Assembly: GCA_008931825.1 (NCBI GenBank)
Contig: QXVZ01011166.1
Span: forward strand, 1-30,755
Origin: Phallusia fumigata
Taxonomy: Eukaryota > Chordata > Ascidiacea > Phlebobranchia > Ascidiidae
DNA length: 30,755 bases
Direction of reading: 5' to 3'
Notes under the pieces: model-generated
Told to the model about the DNA's origin: nothing
Database searches by the model: none
What the model saw: the letters and a program-made list of their open reading frames with translations, nothing else
Program-made: the position numbers and the translations under genes
Part shown: in pieces, positions 20,679-30,755 of the stretch
Numbering within the stretch: the stretch's first letter is position 1
Layout: each line of letters starts with the position of its first letter

Positions 20679-23600
20679 ATGGAACATGTGAATCAGTTCC
20701 AATCATCAAGATCAAGAGTTTTGACCTTGCAAGTGATAACACTTTCAAACTTCCTGAGAAACACAGAAACATTTCAAGATTTTTGGCGACAGACTATCAA
20801 ATCAAAGTCTACAAGATCTTCCCACCAACTAACAAAAAAAGATTTTGTTATATTTATGATTTTAACTAAAAATCATTACCATAAGACATTACAGTTAACA
20901 GCTTTTCAAATGCTTCAACCAATGTGTATCAGTGTAAGAGGTGAGGTGTTACTTGGTGTTAATTTTGAGGAACCGTGTCTGATCAAGAAACAAATAAATC
21001 ATGGCAAAGGAACATTTAATGGTAATGAAGAAATAAAAGTCAATTTTCGAAGTTCTGAATCTGAAAAACAGAAATTTATTGCAAAATTCATCCTAATCTT
21101 GCACAAAAAATGTTTTACTTGCAAGGATGCACAAGGTACTTTCTTACAAAATAGGACAAGGGCATTTTCTGATATTCCAAACAACTTCTGTAAAGAAAAT
21201 TTAAACTGTGCTTGTTGTGCACTAAAGACCACACACTTTACCAGTTATGACAGTCCCCAGCCACAGATGGTGGGAAATGAGGTTGGGCACACCAATTGCA
21301 AAACTGTTGCTCTGCCAACAACAGAGAAAACTTTCGCAGAAAAACATTTAGAACAGGCTGAAAAAAAGAATGAATTGCAACATCTTTTCACCTGTATAGG
21401 TTCTGTATACGTTTATTTTGTATTGTTTGTTTTGTCAAGTTTGGCCCTGGTGTTTTTATGGGTACCAAGGAGAAGACAGTCAGGACAAAGTTCATTCCAA
21501 CAACTGCAGTATGAAAATATTGATCCTATTGTTTCCCAGCAAGCTTTCATAGAAGTTCCAGAAAACAACAAAATTGGCTCACCAATACCTGGAACAGCTA
21601 CAAAATGTAAGGCAAACTATATTTAAAATTGCAGTTTGCTTTCCTGATATTGAAATAAACCTTAATCTATTAGTTTGTATAGGCAGCTGCAAGCAATGTG
21701 GTGAAACTTTTTTCAACCCTGATAGATAAACACCATGTAGTTATATATTCAAGAGAATATAAGGTAACTGGTATGCAGAGAAACACATTATTTCACAGTT
21801 AGTGCTAAATCAAATACCAATATTTATTGACAAGTGCTAACTCTGCAGGTCAATCAGTTATGTTTTTACAAATATATTTAAATTGTAAATAATGGGCAAT
21901 GGGCATGCCCTTAAACAAACTATGCAAGTACAAAACACCAATATAGTGTAGTAAAAATATTTACATGTTGTTTTCAAAGAAAACTTGTTTTGTTTTTGTG
22001 TTGCCAGTGTCTTTAAAAGCAGTGACTCATTTTAGTCCTGTGTAAGTCCTGTTTAACATGCATGTTATTGTATATTTTTAGTTCCACCAGCGGTTGTATC
22101 TGATCCAAACACAACAAATGTTGGAGGTAAGTAACTTGCAACAAACTTTGCATGCTTTTAAGTGTCGCAGATATAATATCAAAATCAGCATCACCATTTT
22201 TGGCATATCATCTTTGTATTTTGAATGTTAAAGTTAAAAAAGTTGACATCTGTGCTGCATCAATAAAACCTGTGATTGTTTGAAAATGTAGGAAAACACT
22301 GTATGCCAGACCCTAGAGGTGGAATAATGCAAAGACACTGTATTCTCATTGTTAATTATGGGTCCCCTTCCTGAAAAGGGACACATATTGTTTTCACTCT
22401 GTTTGTTTTTTTCTTACTTTTTTTTCTTTTTTCTCCCCTGCAGCTTGTCTATGCACTTTTGGCATGAAATGTTTGATGGATTGGGATCAGACTTTCACAG
22501 CTGGTAGATATGGTCAAGGCGGTGTGTCATAAGTTTAGTTTAACCCCATAGCCCCAGTGGTTACCCCGCTAGCCCCAAAAAGGTAAAACGTTTTTTGACA
22601 TGCATGCGCACCACAAACGTTAGTTTAGTGTGGACTATACACACTATTTGGTAGTAACACAGACCTGCCTTACTATGCCAGACAATTAACATAGCAGTTG
22701 TCTGATTTTGTGGTGGGCGTTATGAGGTCACAATGTATCTAACGAAAGGGAAATCCCATGTTGAACAGTTTTCAAACCCAATATGGTGAAATATTCCCCA
22801 CACATTGTCTATGTACTTTTGGGGTGAAATGTTTGGTGGATTGGGATGAAACTTTTCCAGCTGGAAAATATTGTCAAAGCAGTAATGTCATTACTTTCGG
22901 TTAACCGCACAGACCCAGAGGTTACCCCGCTAGCCCCCTAAAATGGGTTAAATTATTCAACAACATTCAAATTGGATAAAATTTACACAGTTTGGAGAAC
23001 ATGCCATTGTGATGCATCGATTTCTTTGTTTGACCCCATAACCCCATCAGTTACTCTGCTAACCCCCAAAAATGGGTCAAATTATTAAACAATGTCTGAA
23101 TTGGATGAAATTTACACAGTTTGTAGAACATGCCATTGTGGTGCATCGATTTCTTTGTTTGACCGCATAACCCTATCAGTTACCCTGCTAGCCCCTAAAG
23201 TGGGTCAAATTATTGAACAATGTCCGAATTGGATGAAATTTACACAGTTTGCAGAACATGCCGTTTCTGCCAGCAGAAACAATCATGTCATAAATAGCGC
23301 TGGTAACTATAAGACCCAATGTAAAATAATGTGGGAAATATATGATCTTTTAATATCGGGTAATGTAATAGTGAAAATAGAATGTCTATCCCGTTTAGTT
23401 ATTGTTTTTTTTTCATGTTGGATAAAATCTATCTTACGATACCCAAATATATTGTTCCACATTAGAAGTTTTCTCTACATTTATGTGTGTTTTTTAGGTA
23501 TGTTTTAAGGCAATTAAGAAAGCATTGTTTGCTTTACCCAATAAATTCTGTTCTGTTTGTGATCTTTTAAATTCTAGTGTGCTTCTATTTGGCCTAATGA

Positions 23601-26600
23601 CATGCAAATTAAATGCAAATGTAGAAGTAAGGCGCCTTTTGTGTTTGTGCAGCATCGAACAGACAGGTTGATGATCTCAAAAGAGAAATCTACCGTCTCA
23701 CCACTTTCCAGACTTTCCCACAGGCAATCCGCATCAACCCCAGCGATTATGCAAGGGCGGGCTTTTACTTTACTGGGCAAAATGATACTGTGCAATGTTT
23801 TGCCTGCAACAACACCCTGAACAACCTGGGTCCCCACATTGACCCCTTCCTTCTTCGTTTTCACAGGTAAATGTAAGGGAAGACAGGCTTTGTAGTCAAA
23901 TTTTCGGTGGAACTTCCGTGAGGTGCTTTACGGTGTTCATTACCCTTTAGGCCTCATACAAGTAATGTGCTGATGTGTTCATGTTAGCATCGACAAAATG
24001 AAGCTTGTTTGTAGTTTTGACTAAAATATAGGAATAAAGTTTCATGATGCTCTGCTGTACTGGGTTGGCATTACGTTTTCGTTAGCAATTCCGCTCCTAC
24101 TACCTGCAACTTTAAAAGTAAACACATACATACTTATTCCGTTTATATACCGGCCTATCATGGGTTGAAAAATTAATTAATTGTGTGTTAAAAATAACGT
24201 TAAATGAGATGCGCAGCTTGTGTGTGTCTGTCGCAACACAAAAATATAATTTTCTGGCCAGTGGAGCAGCGAAACTATGTATTTTGCATGGTAGACAGTG
24301 CGATGAAACGCTGCTGTTTAGAAGGGCGCAGTGTATAATATTTTGAAAGAAGATAATGCAGCAACCAACAGATCATTATTAACATTATGCAGCAGGCAAT
24401 GACTGAGTAAGCACGGAAGGAAATACTGCTGTCAGCCTACAGCAACGTATGTTTTGATATAACTATGCAGTAAATTGTGCCATACTGTGTAGTTTGTCTG
24501 TCGCAATAATATTGTAAATGACGTTAATAGTAATAACCTCCAATTTAATTTGGCGCACACAAAACCATCTAGCCGGGATTAAAACTTTCTAACACGGTTT
24601 CATTATCTACTCGGACTCCTAGTTTTGTGTTACTTTTTAGAGTTTTCCGCAGTCATGTCAAAAAGATCGGCTTTTACCTAAAAACAAAATTACAATCATG
24701 TACAGATAAACTAGACACCTTTTGCCGTTAATAGATCCATATTTACGTAAAATATTATTTTTTTGGCCTATGCTTATTTTGCCGACCATGAATCTGATCA
24801 AAGGTAAGATGAATAAACAAAACCTTGCATACATGTTATGTGTTGTTCAGGAGCACATGTGGCTTTACTCGGAACACCGACAACTGTGGAAACGTCCCTT
24901 TCAACGTCGGGGTATGTTAAAACATTTGTCTGCAGTAGATTTGCTTGTAAACAATTTGTCTCGATCGTTCGTTTTGTGCGTTTGTTGTACAAGATTACTA
25001 ATGTATTTTGTGGTATTTCTTTTTTAGTTTTACGTATCAAATATAATTTATAATGTTTGACCCATAGTCGCAGTGATGGTCAACGACGATTTAAAGCTTT
25101 TACACTAATCATTTTAAAAAGTTAGTAACTAAAAGTTTCACGATCTTATTGACAGCATAAACAAAACACAAAAAATAGTAAAACGACTGTGTTTCAGCGA
25201 GAAAAAAAATCCAATTTGCCTTTTTAGTCAATCACACAATATATACGTCATGTTTTTAGGAAATGCAAGCATGTTCCTCTTTCGATTGTCATGGCTTACT
25301 TGACACATAGTCGCGAACACTTCAATCTGCCATATATTATGACGTCACGAAATGTGTTGAACTTAAACCACGAGGCCGATCCATATTGATTTATGATGCA
25401 ACATAGTCATATGTTATGTATGGCGAAATAGGAGTGGGATCTTACCCAATGCTCACCAATCCCCTTTATGTATTTGTAAACATTACTGGTATGCAAGCCT
25501 GAAAAAACTATCAACGAACTAAACTGAAATGTTTGGGGTTTCAAAACATTGAACAAATATGGAAGCGTTTTCAAGATAACAAAATTTTAATAANGCATGT
25601 TCCTCTTTCGATTGTCATGGCTTACTTGACACATAGTCGCGAACACTTCAATCTGCCATATATTATGACGTCACGAAATGTGTTGAACTTAAACCACGAG
25701 GCCGATCCATATTGATTTATGATGCAACATAGTCATATGTTATGTATGGCGAAATAGGAGTGGGATCTTACCCAATGCTCACCAATCCCCTTTATGTATT
25801 TGTAAACATTACTGGTATGCAAGCCTGAAAAAACTATCAACGAACTAAACTGAAATGTTTGGGGTTTCAAAACATTGAACAAATATGGAAGCGTTTTCAA
25901 GATAACAAAATTTTAATAAATTAAGCATAACATTTGGGCAGGCCAACAGCATCGAAAATTTTATCTATTTATCACAAGGTAAGTTCCCGAGGTTACAACT
26001 CAATGCCCGCTGGAAGACCTGCTGCTGGGGAACTCCTGACACGTCACTCATCTCCATCACAGCCGAGTAGTTACAGAGAGCCCCATTTTACCCCGACCTC
26101 CCCACCCCAAAATGTTGCAGGGTAACCTTATACTATTTTGTCGGAATTTAGTCTCATACTTACAATTTTTTGAAAATCTAGGAAAGTACTTACTGAGAAC
26201 TAATAAGATACAAGCCAGTACTTGTCTGTAAAACATTTTCTACGTTTCGACAAACGCTGTTGTTATCATCGGAAATGACTCGGAAAAGCTTACTTGTATC
26301 TTCTTAGTCTCATTAATACTATTCAAAACTGTAAATGGTGTACTTAAGAAGTACTGTTTTATGCCCTAAAGAGATTACTTTGTGAGATAGTCGGAGACTT
26401 GAAATGGTGTTATAAGCGTTCTACTCTTTAATCATTTGTGGGGCAAAAATAAAATTAAATAGTAGTTTTCTAATTGCTAATAGCCCTGCACCTGGGCTTC
26501 GGACCCCAGCCTACCAAACAGCTCGGCCCATCGCCCCATCGGCATTTTCAACCGCCCGCCCATCGCCACCCGCACCTGAATATGATTACCCGTTGATGCG

Positions 26601-28374
26601 ACAAATGGCCAACATCACTGACCCGAGTCATGAGCGGCTCGTTCGGAGTCTCGATCTCGGAATGGAGTCACAGCGCTTGAGAAGCTTCACACCTGCATGG
26701 AATCAGGATCACCTTCCGCCACCTGCGTTGATGGCAAGAGCCGGATGGTTTTTCCTGGGCAACCTGGACCGCACCCAGTGCTTCAGCTGCGGCCAGGTGT
26801 TGCGCAATTGGAGGAGGGCCGACGACCCTCTTTCAGAGCATTTGCGCCATTTCCCGCATTGTTCTATGGCGCAGGGAAACGAGACAAGAAATGTTCCTGA
26901 TCGGGCCCAGGTAACGCTTTGATATTTGGTCTCTTGTAGAAAGGCAAATTGAGTAATTTGCTTTCTTGCTGACTCAAGCCGTCATTGACAAAACGTTGAT
27001 GACTCCAGGTTCCTTTAATGTTTTGTTAGCTCGTGGATTTGTAGCGTTACTGGGCTGGCGAATTCAGCGGTTTGATTAAAGTAATCAAAAGAACCACTGC
27101 GTTGCTACCTGCAGCACGAATGGATGTACACGAATCTTACAAATTTGCAGCCGCCCCCTCCAGTCCGAAGAGCGAGGTTAACACAGCAAGAGAAAATCGA
27201 CTTGCGTGCCATGTTTCCATGTGATCGTCCAGTCAACCCGACAATGCGAACACATCAGAGTCGTGCTGCATCATTCCGTAACTGGTCGTTCACCAGAGCA
27301 ACACCCGACATGATCGCCGAGGCTGGCTTCTTTTCGCTTGGTACGTTTGTTAAGTCATATGTGTCACGAGAAACAACGCAAAATCTTCAAATAACAAGAC
27401 TCTCAACATCGTACCAAGTTAGCTGAGACATCTGAGAGTTGGTGAATTCAGTTTAGTTAAACAACCTGTGCTTATGCAAAGAAGGTGCCCTTTGGTCTGT
27501 CTATATGTGTGTTGTCAATGAATCTTTCAGTTAAAGACGTCAGTCGCGTTAAATATAGAAGAGTGTAATAAACTCAGATACTATTCATTGCTTTCAAACA
27601 GAAAATGTACAACTTATGGATTATATAAGAGACTGGTAATAAAAAGATCTCCGGGGATTTTGTGTGATACACTACTTGAATCTCAACTAAACTCTAACAT
27701 CGTTATTGCATCCTGCATACAAAGTTTTTCAAGCATTTTTTTGTCAAATGGTAATGAAAATGCGATTCTAGGAGTCCGCGACCGGGTGAAGTGCTATTAC
27801 TGCAACGGAGGACTCCAAAACTGGAGGATGAATGATGATCCCTGGGAAGAACATGCAAAGTGGTATCCTACTTGTGAATACCTCCTCCAGAATCGAGGTC
27901 CTGAATACATCCACTCTGTCGTCTCCCGTTTCCCCGATCTTGATCGACCTGTGCTTCGTGCTCCGGGTCAAGATGTCCCTCCAGCCGCACCAAGGTGGGA
28001 ATTTTGCGAGTTCTTAGTTTGTAACAAATATCTATCAGGAGTTTTAGGGGTCTTGTGATGTTGTTAGCTGCATTGCTAAACATGCTCTTGACTTTTACCA
28101 ATGTTAAACCATGTTTAGGAAAACAGCGTATGTAGTCCGCTAACGTATTTTGGCTAGTAGACAATAACGAAAACAGTTAAACGTGTTTTGCTTTATTATT
28201 GCAAATACGCACAATTGGTGACCCCGAATGTATTCGCCTGCAGTCGGGTGGAAAGTGGACCAGAACGACTTCCTCCTCCTCAGCCAAAGATCGTAGATCC
28301 GGCAGTTCAGATGCAACAAGAGGAAAGCCTCCTGGAAGAAGCAATGCGATCGGATGTTGCAACAACTGTCATCG
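20679..28374 (+). CDS. Membrane-anchored IAP-like protein with three BIR domains (nine exons, 3' end outside the window)
   Basis: IAP proteins bind caspases or other partners through zinc-binding BIR domains. Exons: 20679-21606, 22082-22126, 23653-23866, 24851-24911, 25979-26121, 26484-26910, 27151-27340, 27772-27994, 28244-28374. All junction phases match (1, 1, 2, 0, 2, 0, 1, 2) and the last exon ends in phase 1: 787 codons plus one base. Residues 1-235 match no family I know and contain a Cys cluster (KKCFTC, CKENLNCACC). Residues 236-262 form one transmembrane helix followed by PRRR, which puts the C-terminal side in the cytosol. BIR1 spans about 338-399 and is degenerate. A Pro/Ser-rich linker follows. 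BIR2 spans 528-590 with ligands C563, C566, H583, C590, and BIR3 spans 644-704 with C677, C680, H697, C704. Residues 772-787 (SLLEEAMRSDVATTVIG) may open a UBA domain. No RING exon is present; it is expected downstream. The Met at 20679 is the first after an in-frame stop. There is no signal peptide, so an upstream exon is possible. The BIR part is firm; the joining of exon 1 is inferred. Confidence 0.75.
22446..22945. repeat. Two diverged copies of a roughly 145-bp intronic repeat
   Basis: 22446-22590 and 22805-22945 are similar along their length (TTGTCTATG.ACTTTTGG, GAAATGTTTG.TGGATTGGGAT, CCAGCTGG or CACAGCTGG, GTTACCCCGCTAGCCCC), offset by about 359 bp. Their right ends share the TTACCCCGCTAGCCCC block with the 129-bp tandem units that follow. 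They lie in intron 2 of the IAP-like gene. Confidence 0.7.
22905..23266. repeat. 129-bp tandem repeat, nearly three units, in intron 2 of the IAP-like gene
   Basis: Units begin at 22905, 23034 and 23163, the last being about 104 bp long. Each has CC-CATAACCC, GTTAC-CTGCTAGCCCC, TGGGTCAAATTATT, AATTGGATGAAATTTACACAG and GAACATGCCATTGTG-TGCATCGATTTCTTTGTTTGA. The period is exactly 43 codons, which lets a frame run through (23092-23508). It contains no known motif, the splice phases on both sides do not require it, and I treat it as intronic. Confidence 0.8.
25269..25593. repeat. Exact 325-bp contig-end duplication, left copy
   Basis: The sequence from GCATGTTCCTC to AAATTTTAATAA is repeated without visible change immediately after the n at 25594. 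It sits in intron 4 of the IAP-like gene. Identity, adjacency and the n point to two overlapping contigs that were not merged. Confidence 0.85.
25595..25919. repeat. Exact 325-bp contig-start duplication, right copy
   Basis: Partner of 25269-25593. It continues into unique sequence (ATTAAGCATAAC) leading to exon 5 of the IAP-like gene. Collapsing the two copies would shorten intron 4 by 326 bp and leave the exon model unchanged. Confidence 0.85.
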
Positions 28375-30218
28375 GTATGTCACTAACGATTATTGGTAAT
28401 AAACCAAGTTGGTAAATCATTGTTTATCCAATCGTTGTTAAAATTTCACAGTGTTGAAGCGCTCCGAAAGGACTTTTACTGTTTGCTTGTTTATGCATAA
28501 CTTGTTATGACGAGTGTCACAAATGGTCGAGTTTATCGAATGCATTGACATTGACTCATACTTGTTTGTAAAACTGGTTTCCGAGACAACAGTACTCACA
28601 CAGATTATTTTGTGCTGCCTCCTTTCCGGACATAAGGCAATTCTCCCACCACAGGTCGTCATTTAGGTATTTAATTTTTCATGTTTTCAACTCAGCACAG
28701 CAGGTGTAGCCATTTATAGATGTCAGCCAATTTATTATGGGACTGCTTCCTGAAGCTAATTTTAGTTTCAAAGAAATATTGTTATAGTGTTTGTCGGGCC
28801 AATAAGGTAATCAGGCCCTTTTATTGTTTGGGTTGCGACACAGAAAACGAAACTGTATTCACGCACAGTGCACTATAACACACGGAAGTTATTAAACCAA
28901 TCAATGGGTCCGTTTTACCTCTTCGGGCCGATGCAATGCCTGTGCTTCCGTTAGGCAAAATCAGTTGGATTTTTATTTGTGATAGCGTATGACCCCAAAC
29001 TAAACGCCAAAAGCAAAAAATACGTGCTTTCTAGAAACAAACTGTATCAGACGTTTTTTAGCGTTAGAAGAGCATCACAAAAGCATCGTTATTACAACAA
29101 ACCATATTTCCATTAGCAGTTTTTACGTGCTTTTTGCACAACGCATCGTTACAGGTTGTGCAAACTAATGATTTTAAACTTTATGACCTATTGCTTTGTC
29201 GGCTTGTGAGTAAAATGTTAATGAAGGCAAAAATAGTTTAGACCATGGTTTAACAGCGTATTGCACAATTCACGATTTTGCTGCATTTGTATTTGCGCGC
29301 CCTGCTGACGCAGTTTAGCTGGTATCAGAAGTTCACAGGCTTAATGTAACAACTACATTCCTCACAATGTCACGATACCGCAGCTTCAGTTCCTCCTTTC
29401 AGACAATAACGCCACGCCCATGCCCCGCCACGGAATTGATTGTAGCGGGCTATATTTAAATGTTTCCCATGACTAACCAAAAACGATCTTAATTCTGCAA
29501 ATGCGTAAAAATATTTGACAAAGCGGGTTTGTTCGACTTTGCCCAAGAGTTGTGGTTTTGCAAACATTGTCAATTATGGCTGGCAAAGTCCAACTTGTTA
29601 AAAAAATATTTGTTGGCAATAAAAATGTTTTAATCACCTAGTTTTATTGCTTTATTGGCCTTCCAAACTAGGGTGGAATACAACACCACCAATAGAATCC
29701 GGGTTTTGTGGTGTGGAATTTGCAAAATGCAGAGAGTTTCTGTTGACTAACCCCCCAACCACCTTTCTATTGCCGACGAAACTACTATTTTTAGCCGAAA
29801 ACAGTAACGTTACGGTCTTACGCATGCCGAACTGTTTACATAAAGGTATAGAAAGTGAAACTACGTATGAAATTTGTCGTCACACGAACGTTTGTTCAAC
29901 GTTTTAGTTATGAACAGCTACTTCCGAGCGCAGTTGTGTTCAAATATTGCACCAGTCTACTCGTTAAATTGGGTAAACATTAGCTGTTTTTTATCGTGAA
30001 ATTAGTTCCTCTTTGCGAGCTACAGCCGCGTCGCATAGTTGCAAGCTGCAACTAGAATGTTGCAATGTGCACGCGTATTGATTGTTGCTGCAATTCCTGC
30101 AAAAAAACGTCTGCTGCAATCGTTTTAATTTATCGACCAAAATTGCTGACGCACTGTAACAGCACATTTGTCACGTTAAACAGCTGCTTTTTTGTTCCCT
30201 TGTGCGAAACGTTTTGCA

Positions 30219-30332
30219 AAATCTATAATAAACCCCTATATGTTCACTTTGCGGCAATGGTGATAAGTGGACCGATGGTGCAACAACCCATTACTGCAGC
30301 GCTGTAAAAGTGTTTACCGTCTCAAATTGTTC
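30219..30332. repeat. Exact 114-bp contig-end duplication, left copy
   Basis: The sequence AAATCTATAATAAACC to CAAATTGTTC recurs unchanged at 30334-30447, directly after the n at 30333, as expected for unmerged overlapping contig ends. Confidence 0.85.
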
Positions 30333-30333
30333 N

Positions 30334-30447
30334 AAATCTATAATAAACCCCTATATGTTCACTTTGCGGCAATGGTGATAAGTGGACCGATGGTGCAACA
30401 ACCCATTACTGCAGCGCTGTAAAAGTGTTTACCGTCTCAAATTGTTC
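30334..30447. repeat. Exact 114-bp contig-start duplication, right copy
   Basis: Partner of 30219-30332. It continues into CGGGCTGTGACACG. Nothing functional is recognised in the unit. Confidence 0.85.
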
Positions 30448-30755
30448 CGGGCTGTGACACGCCCACGATACACCCCTCACTTAAAGACCGCGACTGCATG
30501 CAATGTTGCATTTTTGATAGCATGTTTTGAGTAAATTTTTGCGTTTTATTGAAAGCTTTCTGTACTTTGCAATAAATCATGTTGACTCGCTGGCGGAACA
30601 CTTTTTATCGGCCCCAAAGTAAAACAAATCATTTGAAATTTAAAAATGCATAACCAGCCGCACAAAAAGACATGACGGGTCACATGCGCCGCCTTGGCGA
30701 AAGTCCAAAAAGGAACAGACATAAAACTTGGAAGGAACTATCGACTGGTGTCAGC

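Larger units (their letters stand above)
28375..30755. other. No recognised exon; probably a long intron or the 3' flank of the IAP-like gene
   Basis: The GTATGT donor at 28375 opens this stretch. I looked on the plus strand for a UBA continuation and for a RING pattern (C-x2-C ... C-x-H-x2-C) and found neither. The open frames at 29647-29907 and 30065-30307 have no family motif. If exon 9 is read through, the frame adds a dozen residues and stops, which would be a poor 3' end. Confidence 0.5.

Noticed and set aside
23092..23508. 138-codon plus-strand frame in the 129-bp repeats
   Set aside because: It is produced by a repeat period divisible by three. The flanking exons splice in phase without it and it has no motif.
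27768..28164. Minus-strand frames over the BIR3 and following exons
   Set aside because: They are shadows of the plus-strand exons, whose zinc-ligand spacing and phases are unambiguous.

Overview
The window reads as animal nuclear DNA: AT-rich, with short coding exons, GT-AG introns from about 40 bp to 1.5 kb, and metazoan protein families (FUT8-type core fucosyltransferase, CUB-domain proteins, BIR-repeat IAP proteins). Very short introns, strong differences between near-identical segments, and two small hAT-type elements suggest a compact, highly polymorphic invertebrate deuterostome, most likely an ascidian such as Ciona. The species is inference. The family calls rest on translated motifs and on splice phases that close.

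Left part (about 1.9-10.3 kb). Two FUT8-like genes lie head to head. The minus-strand copy (4351 down to 1883) has a signal-anchor exon, a stem with an 8-residue repeat, a Cys-rich exon and the exon carrying the fucosyltransferase HIRRTDK motif, but a TAG stop interrupts exon 5. The plus-strand copy (from 7402) is open through the matching exon 5, then runs into a single-n junction at 9060. Its motif exon is not in the window. A C-terminal SH3-like FUT8 exon lies at 10172.

Middle (about 10.2-15.3 kb). Minus-strand CUB-domain genes appear in two or three closely similar but not identical copies, separated by single n characters at 11538 and 13966. Each contig end overlaps the start of the next, so the repetition is best read as unmerged, probably allelic contigs rather than a true tandem array. 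The middle contig ends inside what looks like the 5' end of another FUT8-like gene.

From 15.3 to 20.7 kb I find no gene, but there are two non-autonomous hAT-type elements with terminal inverted repeats and perfect 8-bp target-site duplications.

Right part (20.7-28.4 kb). A nine-exon plus-strand model joins an unrecognised 235-residue N-terminal region and one transmembrane helix to a Pro/Ser-rich linker and three BIR domains. All eight splice junctions are phase-compatible. It ends in phase 1 at a possible UBA start, with no RING exon in view, so the gene probably continues outside the window. A membrane-anchored IAP is the most unusual thing here. Two more exact contig-end duplications sit at 25.3-25.9 kb (in an intron) and 30.2-30.4 kb.
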